DNA from: Vibrio panuliri
GTDB lineage: Bacteria > Pseudomonadota > Gammaproteobacteria > Enterobacterales > Vibrionaceae
Length of the DNA stretch: 64,000 nucleotides
Reading direction: 5' to 3'
Assembly: GCF_009938205.1 (NCBI RefSeq)
Contig: NZ_AP019654.1
Coordinates: 62,001-126,000 of the forward strand
Numbering within the stretch: the first letter of the stretch is position 1; every line of letters begins with the position of its first letter. Positions 39,039-47,156 of the stretch are shown here, piece by piece. The translations under genes and the position numbers were made by a program. The notes under the pieces are model-generated. The model worked only from the letters and a program-made list of their open reading frames with translations. It ran no database searches and was not told the DNA's origin.

Positions 39039-40145
39039 CTAATCTTCGGTAAACAGATATTCGACACCAGTGGTCTGGCATGCCATCAGCAGCGCTGTAT
39101 AGTCGAGCTCAAATTTAATGTGATCACCCACTTTAAGTGTTTGTTGGCAATCCTCAATGTCTACTAACGTATGGTCACTAGTTTGGCCTAATAACTTGAT
39201 TGAGTCGTCACATGGATGGCACCCATCATACGGGACATCTTGTAGACCAAACGCAAGTAAAGCACGTTTACGGGTACCATGATCTTCAAACTCTTTGGTT
39301 TTCAGAAAGGCATCCACGCCGAGTTCACCAACGGGTACTGTTGGTTTTGCATTGAGTTCAATAATTTCAGCGGAAAGGATATACATATCAGAGCATGCTA
39401 GGCCGACATCTTTTTTTGAGTGGTGGTAATTGTCGAGATATTTCATCTCAACGTATTCGATACCAAACTCCTGTAGACCGCCAAGACGAAGGTGATCTAG
39501 GCCTACAGGCCAAATACCCTTGTCAATTAGGTGGTAGCTTGTACAGTTACCCGCAGATGCCAACGGGATTGGTTGACCACGATCATGTTCTAAGCGAGAT
39601 TTGATGCGTTTTAGCATTTCACCATTTGTTACGGTTGGTAATACGGTGCCGTAACAGTTGAAGTTCGAACCAATACCGTAGAGATAAAGATTATCGAGTG
39701 ACTCAATAAGGTTGATTAGCTCAAGGATTTGCTCATAGTGTTCAAACCATACCCCTTCGCGTAAATCGCCCAAATCAATCATCAACAATACACCGTGTTG
39801 GCGATCTTGCTTTTTCGCTTCTGCAGATAAAGCTCGAATAACGGTTTCTTCACTATTTAAGCTTAAGTCTGCTAAGCGAATAACATCCTCAATCTCGCTC
39901 AATACAGGACTACGGAGTAGACATTTTAGGCAGTCGATGTGTTTAATTTTTTCTAGGTTGTAAACACGGGATTCAGCAACAACTTGAACACCGCCATCAA
40001 CGACGGCTTGGGCTGTTTGTGGACAACCATTAAACACTTTGTTTACGGCCATCATTGAGACGCCTGACTCACCAAGATCTTTGATCGCGGCTTGAGTGTT
40101 TTCTTTTAGCTTACGGGTATTAATTGTTAGTGTAGGTTTATACAT
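39039..40145 (-). CDS. Fold-III PLP racemase, ornithine racemase-like
   Basis: A 368-residue alanine-racemase-fold enzyme. The PLP lysine lies in MAVNKVF (about residue 36). The block MIDLGDLREGVWF and the following YGIGSNFNCYG match ornithine racemase (Orr) of clostridia and its relatives rather than canonical Alr. GNCTSYHL and GLDHLRLGG form the phosphate-binding area. It probably interconverts L- and D-ornithine, or L- and D-lysine. It sits between two APC transporters and downstream of a D-centre decarboxylase, which supports a D-amino acid role. The start is supported by AAGGAG. A weak hairpin precedes it. Confidence 0.82.
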   Translation of the reverse strand: MYKPTLTINTRKLKENTQAAIKDLGESGVSMMAVNKVFNGCPQTAQAVVDGGVQVVAESRVYNLEKIKHIDCLKCLLRSPVLSEIEDVIRLADLSLNSEETVIRALSAEAKKQDRQHGVLLMIDLGDLREGVWFEHYEQILELINLIESLDNLYLYGIGSNFNCYGTVLPTVTNGEMLKRIKSRLEHDRGQPIPLASAGNCTSYHLIDKGIWPVGLDHLRLGGLQEFGIEYVEMKYLDNYHHSKKDVGLACSDMYILSAEIIELNAKPTVPVGELGVDAFLKTKEFEDHGTRKRALLAFGLQDVPYDGCHPCDDSIKLLGQTSDHTLVDIEDCQQTLKVGDHIKFELDYTALLMACQTTGVEYLFTED

Positions 40146-40161
40146 AAAGACTCCTTAACAA

Positions 40162-40182
40162 GGGAGAAGCAAAGCTTCCCCC
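40162..40182 (-). terminator. Weak intercistronic hairpin before the racemase gene
   Basis: On the minus strand GGGGGAAGC-TTT-GCTTCTCCC (one mismatch) is followed by TTGTT. It lies between the antiporter stop and the racemase ribosome binding site. Partial termination or mRNA processing is possible. Confidence 0.4.
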
Positions 40183-40197
40183 CAATAACATTACGCA

Positions 40198-41637
40198 TTA
40201 ACTTTTTTCTTGAACGAGAGCGTGCTCATGGGATGAATTGCGTTTCTGGCCACGGTTATACAGCACCACTGAGAAGATGATAGCGACAGCTGCACCACCA
40301 AAGATTTGCGCAGTATCCAGCCAGAAGTTACCCATTGCGATGCCTTCTGGTGGGATGAATAGAATCGCAATCGCAAAGATGATTGAAGCTAGGCCCATGC
40401 CTGAAATTATGTAAGGCAGAACTTTGCCTGGAATTTCAAATGAACGATGAACATCCATGCGAGTTTTACGCAGTACCATGTATGCAGAGAACATCAACAG
40501 GTAAGGCACGAAGTAACACACGGTCGTCATCGCAGAAAGAATCCAATAAGCACCTTCAAGTGATTCACTTAAAAATGATGAGAAACACATGATGGTCACC
40601 AGAATCGCCTGAATAATCATGGCCATGTAAGGAGTGTCATGTTCAGGGTGCATTCTTACCGCAATACTATTTGGAGCAAGGATATTTGCTTCCGTTGCAG
40701 CCTCTTGGAACATGTAGATCGGGCCAACCAGCCATGAGTTAATTTGACCAATTGCACCAAAGAACAAGCAGCCACCGATGACGCCTGATAGCCATGGAAC
40801 ACCCAGCTCTTTACTCGCAAAATCAATTGATTGGCTAATGCCTGACACGACGTTCAGTTGGTTTGCAGGGAAGATGGTGTTAATTGCAATAGTTGCCAAC
40901 GTGTAGATACCGACAATCAACAATGATGCGATGATCATTGAGCGAGGGAAATCTCGCTGTGGGTTTTTCATTCGCCCTGCTACCATGCCTGTGACTTCTA
41001 AGCCAGCAAAAGCAAACATTGCAGAGGATGCTAATACAATATTAGAAAGCTTGGAGAAATCAGGGATAAAGCTTGCTGTTTCAGAGATGTAATCGGTTTG
41101 CATTGGGCGGCCGGAAACTAGCCAGTAAATTGCGACTAAGCCGATGATGGCTGCTGGAATGAAAATACCTAAATACACCGAGAGGCTATTGACGATATTC
41201 GTGAACTTTAGGCCTCGCACGTTAATCAGCGTTAACACCCAGAAAATTACCGCTGAGCCGACACCAATAAACACTTTGTTCTCAGCAATTTCTGGTGATA
41301 GTAGGTTTCCGCTTACCGCTGCAAAACCAAATTGCAGCATTAATGGGAAAAACACTACACAAGAAAACAGGAAGCAAACGGTCGAAACCCAACCGATGCG
41401 AGCGCCAAAAGCTTCTTTTACCCACACAAAGATACCACCGTCTTTTGGCCAACCGGTGGCAAGTTCGCCACATACCATAGATAGTGGAATAATCATAAAT
41501 AATGCGGCAACTAGCCAAATAGCAATAGCTGATGGACCATAGCCCGCAACCATAGGAATAGAACGCAAAGCTAGTACAGCGGCGACTGCCATAAATACGG
41601 CTTCTTTCGTTCCCATTAAATTTTTATTTTCTGACAT
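40198..41637 (-). CDS. APC-family amino acid antiporter (GadC-like group)
   Basis: A 479-residue membrane protein with about twelve transmembrane segments. The N-terminal KEAVFMAVAAVLALRSIP, GELATGWPKDGGIFVWVKEAFG and FAFAGLEVTGMVAGRMKNPQRDFPRS-type segments place it in the glutamate/GABA-antiporter group of the APC superfamily. Such carriers usually exchange an amino acid for its decarboxylation product. Directly after the decarboxylase gene, this suggests ornithine (or lysine)/diamine exchange. That substrate is inferred. The spacing to the decarboxylase is 58 bases and contains a strong hairpin. Confidence 0.87.
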   Translation of the reverse strand: MSENKNLMGTKEAVFMAVAAVLALRSIPMVAGYGPSAIAIWLVAALFMIIPLSMVCGELATGWPKDGGIFVWVKEAFGARIGWVSTVCFLFSCVVFFPLMLQFGFAAVSGNLLSPEIAENKVFIGVGSAVIFWVLTLINVRGLKFTNIVNSLSVYLGIFIPAAIIGLVAIYWLVSGRPMQTDYISETASFIPDFSKLSNIVLASSAMFAFAGLEVTGMVAGRMKNPQRDFPRSMIIASLLIVGIYTLATIAINTIFPANQLNVVSGISQSIDFASKELGVPWLSGVIGGCLFFGAIGQINSWLVGPIYMFQEAATEANILAPNSIAVRMHPEHDTPYMAMIIQAILVTIMCFSSFLSESLEGAYWILSAMTTVCYFVPYLLMFSAYMVLRKTRMDVHRSFEIPGKVLPYIISGMGLASIIFAIAILFIPPEGIAMGNFWLDTAQIFGGAAVAIIFSVVLYNRGQKRNSSHEHALVQEKS

Positions 41638-41660
41638 AACAACGTCCTTATACTTTCAAA

Positions 41661-41683
41661 GACCCCGCGCAATGCTCGGGGTC
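41661..41683 (-). terminator. Intercistronic hairpin after the decarboxylase gene
   Basis: On the minus strand GACCCCG and CGGGGTC form a strong stem around a nine-base loop, followed by TTTG. It lies 12 bases past the decarboxylase stop, so it may reduce transcription into the antiporter, racemase and permease genes. Confidence 0.55.
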
Positions 41684-41695
41684 AATTGATGAGGA

Positions 41696-43093
41696 TTAGT
41701 AGATATCTTGACCTACGATGTCTTCATAAGTGTCTTCTCGACGGATTAGACGGTCAGTGCCATCTTTATCAATCATCACAACGGCTGTACGAGGACGGTT
41801 GTTGTATACAGTTTGGCTTTCGATGGTGTATGCACCAGCATCTAGGAATACCATTACATCGCCAATTTCAGTGTCGTGAGGTACGGCAAAGAACTCATCT
41901 TTAACACCAACGTGGAAGTAGTCACCACCATCACATAGAGGACCTGCTAGTTTCACGTATTTGTCGTGCTTCGCTGCTACTTTTGATGCATTGAATACGT
42001 AGAAGAACCAGCTAAAGTGTTGGCTATCAGACAGTTGGCTGTAACCAGCATCAACGAATGTCCAATCAACTAGTTGTTCAACGTTGCCGTCTAAATCGTA
42101 GAAAGTTTTGGTTTTTTCACATGAAACTTCAGTAAGAAGAACTGCGGCAGAACCTACAACTTTACGGCCTGGTTCAATGACGATTGCGATATCCTCGCGC
42201 CATTTGTGTACTTCAGAAATGATAGCGTCAGCAAAGTCTTGCGACGTGATACCTGCGTACATGTTGTCTTCTAGTGGGTTGCCGTTTTCTTCGTCGTACT
42301 TGTATGGTGTTGGGATACCACCACCAACGTTAATTAGTTCGAATTGGATGCCTAGTTTTTCTTCTAAGCGACGACACTCGTCCACCATAACTTTAGTTGC
42401 TTTAGCAAATGGTTCAGCTTCTGGTACTTGGTCGCCTACGTGCATGTGTAGACCTTTTAGAGAAACAAAAGGCATTTCCAGAATACGACGACAAGTCTCT
42501 TCTGCTTGTTCTAGGTCTAGACCGGATTTTGCGTGGTAAGCGGTCACAAGTTCAGCGTGAGTGGCTGATGGTACGTTAGGTTCAACGCGCACACACACGT
42601 TAGCTACTTTTTCTAGGCGACGAGAAATTGCATCGATATGGTCTAACTCGTAAATACTATCTACGTTGATTAGGTATAGGTCGTTTGCGATTGCGAACTC
42701 TAGATCTACAGGCTTTTTAACTACGCCGTTGAATACGATTTGTGAACCTGGAAAGCCAACTTCAAGGCATTTGCGTACTTCGTACATAGAGTTTGCTTCT
42801 GCGTAAATGCCAGCGTCTTTAATTGCTTTTAGTACTGACATTACAGAGCATGCTTTTGATGCAAAGAAGGTTTTTGTATTTTTGTGCGCAGAGAATGCAG
42901 CAGCAATTTCACGAATATTACGGACGATCTCATGCTCAGAGTAAACATATAGAGGTGTACCGTATTTTTTAGCCAGCGATTCTAGTTCTACGCCTTCGAA
43001 ATGAAGCTTGTTATTGATAGTTTTAAATCGACGGTCAGTGTCGATAATTTTTTCGCGTTGAAGGTTGAAGTTGTTCATTTCAAAATCAGACAT
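41696..43093 (-). CDS. Fold-III PLP decarboxylase (D-ornithine/D-lysine type)
   Basis: A 465-residue relative of diaminopimelate decarboxylase. The PLP lysine is Lys80 in FASKAC. HMH with His218 in GLHMHVGDQ (213-222), the glycine loop GGGI (257-260), EPGR (307-310), the catalytic cysteine pair-partner segment [10 protein letters not shown] (Cys387) and YNNRPR (430-435) are all present. The family decarboxylates the D stereocentre. The usual LysA motif CESxD is CDGGD here, and the N-terminus is about 40 residues longer than LysA. A D-ornithine/D-lysine decarboxylase (DokD) of this kind is known in Salmonella. The nearby racemase, transporters and RocR-like regulator favour that role over lysine synthesis. 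AAAGGAA precedes the ATG. Confidence 0.85.
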   Translation of the reverse strand: MSDFEMNNFNLQREKIIDTDRRFKTINNKLHFEGVELESLAKKYGTPLYVYSEHEIVRNIREIAAAFSAHKNTKTFFASKACSVMSVLKAIKDAGIYAEANSMYEVRKCLEVGFPGSQIVFNGVVKKPVDLEFAIANDLYLINVDSIYELDHIDAISRRLEKVANVCVRVEPNVPSATHAELVTAYHAKSGLDLEQAEETCRRILEMPFVSLKGLHMHVGDQVPEAEPFAKATKVMVDECRRLEEKLGIQFELINVGGGIPTPYKYDEENGNPLEDNMYAGITSQDFADAIISEVHKWREDIAIVIEPGRKVVGSAAVLLTEVSCEKTKTFYDLDGNVEQLVDWTFVDAGYSQLSDSQHFSWFFYVFNASKVAAKHDKYVKLAGPLCDGGDYFHVGVKDEFFAVPHDTEIGDVMVFLDAGAYTIESQTVYNNRPRTAVVMIDKDGTDRLIRREDTYEDIVGQDIY

Positions 43094-43137
43094 TTTTATA
43101 TTCCTTTCTAAAGTTCGTCTTGTGACATTTCCTATAG

Positions 43138-43154
43138 AGCAGAAACTGTGCCAA
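43138..43154 (-). promoter_or_regulatory. Sigma-54 promoter of the decarboxylase operon
   Basis: The minus strand reads TTGGCACAGTTTCTGCTC. It matches TGGCACG-N4-TTGCW at both doublets with correct spacing, with two deviations (A for G, C for T). It lies about 45 bases before the decarboxylase start codon and suits the sigma-54 activator encoded at the other end of the cluster. Confidence 0.75.
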
Positions 43155-43196
43155 ATTTGGTGTGATTATAATTTGCTGATTTTTAAGGATAAAAAC

Positions 43197-43273
43197 AAAT
43201 TCGTGAGATTGGTCGCCTATGATTGAAATTTAGTAATTTAACGAATTCTACTTAGATTTAACCAAAATTCGTT
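43197..43273 (-). promoter_or_regulatory. Candidate activator sites (AATTCGT repeats)
   Basis: The heptamer AATTCGT occurs at 43198-43204 and 43266-43272 and in inverse form (ACGAATT) at 43241-43247. They lie 45-120 bases upstream of the sigma-54 promoter, where an enhancer for the RocR-like protein is expected. Function is inferred from position and repetition. Confidence 0.4.
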
Positions 43274-43288
43274 ATTGATTCTAGATGT

Positions 43289-43318
43289 AAAAAAAGCCCC
43301 AACTTTTGGGGCTTTTTG
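43289..43318 (-). terminator. Terminator of envZ
   Basis: AAAGCCCCAACTTTTGGGGCTTT hairpin flanked by A- and T-runs on both sides, so it can end transcripts from either strand. It lies about 25 bases past the envZ stop. Confidence 0.9.
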
Positions 43319-43341
43319 CTATTTCAGACTGCTGTAAATCA

Positions 43342-44649
43342 TTACTTGATGACAGGAAAGCTCACTTGGACTTTTAAGCCGCCTTCACCACGGTTATTGA
43401 CCACAACCGAGCCACTATGCTGACTAACGATACGTTTGACTATTGCGAGCCCTAAGCCAGTGCCTTCACTGCCGCGCGCGGTATCCCCCCGGGTGAATGG
43501 TTCAAATAACTTGGCAACTTCATCTTTTGCAATCCCCGGCCCATTATCTTCAATACAGATCCAGCATAGCTTGTTGTCTGCTGTCATACCGGTTGATACT
43601 TTGACCCACCCATTACCATAGCGCACTGCGTTGACCACAAGGTTACTGACTGCGCGTTTGATGGCGATAGGGCTGCCAAATGCTGGTTTGAGGTTGGCTA
43701 GTTGTGTCTCGATCTCAACATGGTCGCCATTGCCTTCTGACTGAGCCAAGTCTTGTGCAATATCATTCAAGTCGACTTCAGTAAATGATTGCTTGTTGAC
43801 CGGTTTTAGGTAGTCCATAAACTGGCTGATGATCTCATTACACTCTTCAGTATCGCTGATAATGCCTTCCGCTAAGTAACTATCTTCTGGGGACATCATC
43901 TCTGTGGCGAGGCGAATGCGGGTGAGAGGGGTGCGCAAATCGTGGCTGATACCTGCCATAAGCAATGCGCGATCTTCTTCCAACGCTTGAATGCCTTTTG
44001 ACATCTGATTAAAAGCCCGAGTGACTGAGCGAATCTCCGTTGAGCCTTTTTCTGGCAGTGGCGGTGGAATTTCACCGCGTCCTACACCTTTAGCCACTTT
44101 CTCTAGTGCCAACAATGGTCGGTTTTGCAAACGCATAAACAGCCAACCGCCAGCAATAATCAGTAAGGCCATTAGCAAGCTATTGCGAAACAGTGGAGCA
44201 AAATCTTCTTCTTGCAGTTCAGAGAGCGGGATACGGATCAGCGAATCTGGTAGCGCTTCTATATTGAGCCATAATACGTAACTCTCTTCACCCTGCGCCA
44301 TACGCACATCTGTTGGAATGCCAAGTTCTTGGGTCATTTCCTCGCTCATTAAGTCAATGCTGATGGCATTGTGATACCGCTCGGCGATCTCACTATCTTT
44401 GGCATGGATGGTGACACCAAGACGCTCTAACACTTGGCGTCTCGTCGGGGCATCCATCGCCAGTGCATTTTCCGTTGTATCGGAATCGTCCAGCATCAAA
44501 TTGATTTCGTAGCTTAGAATCTTGTTGAACTGTTGCAGGCTGGGAAGCAGAGCGTAGTTGAAGACTGCGTAATATGAGTAAACCTGACTGGCGATCAGCA
44601 AGGTAACAAACAGCAGTAACGACTGAGTAAAGGAGCTGCGAAAACGCAT
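43342..44649 (-). CDS. envZ: Osmosensor histidine kinase EnvZ
   Basis: A 435-residue inner-membrane kinase/phosphatase for OmpR. TM1 lies at about 8-28, the periplasmic region at 30-155, TM2 at about 157-173 and HAMP at about 175-225. The H-box has His236 in [14 protein letters not shown], followed by the N-box ([10 protein letters not shown]) and G-boxes ([16 protein letters not shown]). It lies 71 bases after ompR, with a hairpin in the gap, unlike the overlapping pair of E. coli. Confidence 0.96.
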   Translation of the reverse strand: MRFRSSFTQSLLLFVTLLIASQVYSYYAVFNYALLPSLQQFNKILSYEINLMLDDSDTTENALAMDAPTRRQVLERLGVTIHAKDSEIAERYHNAISIDLMSEEMTQELGIPTDVRMAQGEESYVLWLNIEALPDSLIRIPLSELQEEDFAPLFRNSLLMALLIIAGGWLFMRLQNRPLLALEKVAKGVGRGEIPPPLPEKGSTEIRSVTRAFNQMSKGIQALEEDRALLMAGISHDLRTPLTRIRLATEMMSPEDSYLAEGIISDTEECNEIISQFMDYLKPVNKQSFTEVDLNDIAQDLAQSEGNGDHVEIETQLANLKPAFGSPIAIKRAVSNLVVNAVRYGNGWVKVSTGMTADNKLCWICIEDNGPGIAKDEVAKLFEPFTRGDTARGSEGTGLGLAIVKRIVSQHSGSVVVNNRGEGGLKVQVSFPVIK

Positions 44650-44677
44650 AGAGTTTTCCTGTTAACTGAGAGAGCTA

Positions 44678-44705
44678 GCAAAAGTGCGAGACAAGGCTCG
44701 CACTT
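44678..44705 (-). terminator. Hairpin between ompR and envZ (attenuator-like)
   Basis: On the minus strand AAGTGCGAG-CCTTGT-CTCGCACTT, a perfect 9-bp stem, is followed by TTTGC. It lies about 15 bases past the ompR stop and 30 bases before envZ. Partial termination would keep EnvZ scarcer than OmpR. Confidence 0.6.
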
Positions 44706-44720
44706 AAACTGGGGATTTGA

Positions 44721-45440
44721 TTAGGCTTCTTTACCGTCGGGCACAAACACGTAGCCCAGTCCCCACACAGTTTGAATGTAGCGCGGTTTACTTGGGTCGA
44801 CTTCCAACATACGGCGAAGGCGTGAGATCTGTACATCGATCGAGCGCTCCATCGCGGAGTATTCACGTCCGCGAGCCATGTTCATTAGCTTGTCGCGTGA
44901 GAGGGGCTCACGGGCATTGGTCACTAGCGCTTTTAATACAGCAAACTCCCCTGAGGTGAGCGGCATGGCTTCATCACCGCGGTACATTTCTCGAGTACCT
45001 AGGTTTAAGCGAAACTCACCAAACTCAACTACGGATTCCTCAGAGCTTGGTGCTCCCGGTAGCTCAATAGTTTGACGACGCAGGACTGCTTTGATGCGCG
45101 CGAGTAACTCACGTGGGTTAAATGGTTTCGGCAGATAGTCATCCGCCCCCACTTCCAAGCCAACGATGCGGTCAATTTCATCGCCTTTTGCAGTTAGCAT
45201 CAGGATCGGTAATTCATTGTTGGCATTGCGCAGGCGACGGCAGATAGAGAGCCCGTCTTCACCCGGTAGCATTAAATCGAGCACCATCAAATGGAAGTTT
45301 TCACGAGTCAGTAAGCGATCCATTTGCTCACCATTCGCGACACTGCGCACCTGAAAGCCTTGCTCTGATAGGTATCGCTCCAACAGGGCACGTAATCGAG
45401 CATCGTCATCTACTACGAGTATTTTATGATTTTCTTGCAT
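44721..45440 (-). CDS. ompR: Response regulator OmpR
   Basis: A 239-residue two-domain regulator of porins and osmotic responses. The receiver has the acidic pocket VDDD and phospho-acceptor Asp55 (LMVLDLMLPGEDG). The C-terminal winged helix covers about 135-235 (MARGREYSAMERSIDVQISRLR region). It is the leading gene with envZ. Confidence 0.97.
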   Translation of the reverse strand: MQENHKILVVDDDARLRALLERYLSEQGFQVRSVANGEQMDRLLTRENFHLMVLDLMLPGEDGLSICRRLRNANNELPILMLTAKGDEIDRIVGLEVGADDYLPKPFNPRELLARIKAVLRRQTIELPGAPSSEESVVEFGEFRLNLGTREMYRGDEAMPLTSGEFAVLKALVTNAREPLSRDKLMNMARGREYSAMERSIDVQISRLRRMLEVDPSKPRYIQTVWGLGYVFVPDGKEA

Positions 45441-45499
45441 TGAAACACCTTATCCAAAAGCAAAGCATAGTGACAAAAATGTATCACTGTTTGTAAAAG

Positions 45500-45610
45500 C
45501 GTGCTTGCTCAAATTGTTACTCTTTTTATCTTAACGTCATTTTGCGCGATCTACTCAATATCCAAGTGGGTAGATTTGATACTTGTAACAGTTATTTTAG
45601 AGCAAGCACG
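45500..45610. repeat. Perfect 11-bp inverted repeat flanking 89 bases
   Basis: The arms CGTGCTTGCTC (45500-45510) and GAGCAAGCACG (45600-45610) bracket an 89-base AT-rich segment between hpt and ompR. The segment has no ORF and probably holds the ompR promoter. The arms could mark a small element or a long-range RNA stem. Confidence 0.45.
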
Positions 45611-45649
45611 TTGCCGTTTTGGACTTTGGTGTCGGTGAATTAAAGCTGG

Positions 45650-46210
45650 TTACTCTTCGCTGACTAGTTTGGCAACGTAAGGCAGGTTGTGGAAATGCTC
45701 TTGCCAAGATAAGCCATAGCCAATCAGCATGTCATCGTTCTCCATCTCGTAAGCAAACAGCTGTTGGAACGGAAGATCAATACGACCCGGTTTGACGAAC
45801 AAAGTGGCGATTGAGACTGATTTGACGCCCTCTTGTGCTGCGAAATAGGCGGCCACTCGCTTCATTGTGCCACCAGACTCAATGGCATCGTCCAATAAAA
45901 TCACGTGAGCATCGTTAATGCTGACATTCTGCTGATAGATAATTTCCGAGTTATTGGTTCGAGAGCCTGGCGTGTGGTGGCAAGACACATAGTCTAGTTT
46001 GACTTGGCCCTCGAGCTTTCTCATCAAGTCGGCAGTGAAAAGAATACCGCCAGGTACCACGGAGACAAATACCACCTTCTCGCCAGCAAACTGCTGGTTA
46101 ATGCGGTTGGCAACGGTTTGGACACCTTGCGCGATTTGTTCAGTGGAGAGAACGACTTCACCAATAAAATGGTGTGGAGCTGTCGTGTTTTGTGTAGGGG
46201 TGTTGCACAT
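45650..46210 (-). CDS. hpt: Hypoxanthine phosphoribosyltransferase-like protein
   Basis: A 186-residue type I phosphoribosyltransferase for purine salvage (hypoxanthine/guanine to IMP/GMP). VSVVPGGILFTADLMRKL aligns with the LRGSFMFMADL region of E. coli Hpt, and the C-terminus GYGLSWQEHFHNLPYVAKL matches GYGIDYAQRYRHLPYIGKV. The PRPP loop reads LLDDAIESGGTM, where E. coli has VEDIIDSGNTL, so it is a divergent member. It is divergent from greB, and no terminator is evident before the ompR promoter region. Confidence 0.82.
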   Translation of the reverse strand: MCNTPTQNTTAPHHFIGEVVLSTEQIAQGVQTVANRINQQFAGEKVVFVSVVPGGILFTADLMRKLEGQVKLDYVSCHHTPGSRTNNSEIIYQQNVSINDAHVILLDDAIESGGTMKRVAAYFAAQEGVKSVSIATLFVKPGRIDLPFQQLFAYEMENDDMLIGYGLSWQEHFHNLPYVAKLVSEE

Positions 46211-46502
46211 AAGACTATCCTTGATTGCAAGTTATCTGAATTGATGAACACCCGACCCAAACGTACTCCTTTCAGTATTCGATTGCTCGTCGAGTGAAAG
46301 GATATGCTGCAGCAAAATACCGCGAGATAATAGAGAACAGATTACGTGGCGATTTTTCCTTATTTGGCCCAGCTATTTTTGTAACCAGAGAATGAAAATT
46401 AAGTTTTTATCAGCAAAGTTTGTGTTAGTAAGCTCGCTAGCTCTTGCCTAAGGTAAAAAAACAGTGACAATCAAAGGATATTCACTGAAATGGATAAGTA
46501 GA
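46211..46502. other. Divergent intergenic region hpt / greB
   Basis: About 290 bases that must contain both promoters. An 8-bp inverted repeat TCCTTTCA/TGAAAGGA (46268-46302, 20-base spacer) is the only structure I notice. An in-frame GTG extension of greB from 46464 is not supported by homology. Confidence 0.4.
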
Positions 46503-46979
46503 GTGAAAACCAACCTAATCACACGCGAAGGCTATGACCGTCTCAAGCAAGAACTTGATTTTTTGTGGCGAGAAGAGCGTCCAGAAGTGACCAAGAAAGT
46601 GACTTGGGCTGCCAGTTTAGGCGATCGTAGTGAAAATGCGGACTACCAGTACAACAAGAAACGGTTGCGAGAAATAGATCGCCGAGTGCGCTATCTACGC
46701 AAACGCCTTGAACAAGTTAAAGTGGTGGATTACTCCCCGCAGCAAGAGGGCAAAGTCTTCTTTGGCGCGTGGGTGGAAATTGAAAATGAGCAGGGAGACA
46801 CTAAGTCTTTTCGTATCGTCGGGCCTGATGAAATCTATGGTGATGCCAAGAACTACATCTCGATTGATTCGCCAATGGCACGTGCACTGCTTAAAAAAGA
46901 AGTGGATGACGAATTTACCGTGAAAACCCCAGAGGGTTACAAAGAATGGTTCGTGAACCAGATTCGATACCACAAGTAA
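46503..46979 (+). CDS. greB: Transcript cleavage factor GreB
   Basis: A 158-residue RNA polymerase factor that rescues backtracked complexes. The N-terminal coiled coil (about 10-75) has the tip acidic residues in GDRSENADY, where Asp and Glu coordinate catalytic magnesium. The C-terminal FKBP-like domain contains DSPMARALLKKEV. The GTG start gives KTNLITREGYDRL, matching E. coli KTPLVTREGYEKL. Confidence 0.96.
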   Translation: MKTNLITREGYDRLKQELDFLWREERPEVTKKVTWAASLGDRSENADYQYNKKRLREIDRRVRYLRKRLEQVKVVDYSPQQEGKVFFGAWVEIENEQGDTKSFRIVGPDEIYGDAKNYISIDSPMARALLKKEVDDEFTVKTPEGYKEWFVNQIRYHK

Positions 46980-47156
46980 ACGTTAATCCGCATGCTGGGG
47001 TAGAAATTATGCTTTTCACCCCGATATACATTGATAGGACTTTAAACCCCAAACCAATTGATACCAGAACGCAGCGCTAAATGTGTTGCGCGTTCGGCCT
47101 GTATGGCTCGGAGCAAATCAATCGGGTTTACCACTAATTGACAAGAGATTGCACGG
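46980..47156. other. Intergenic region between greB and tex
   Basis: About 180 bases. An imperfect GC-rich inverted repeat around 47070-47098 (GAACGC ... GCGTTC) may be a weak greB terminator. The tex ribosome binding site is weak. Confidence 0.35.

Noticed and set aside
41696..43093. Calling this gene lysA
   Set aside because: The context (racemase, antiporter, RocR-like activator), the extra N-terminus and CDGGD in place of CESxD argue against a biosynthetic diaminopimelate decarboxylase.
46268..46302. 8-bp inverted repeat between hpt and greB as a purine operator
   Set aside because: Arms are short, spacing is 20 bases and it does not match the known PurR box.
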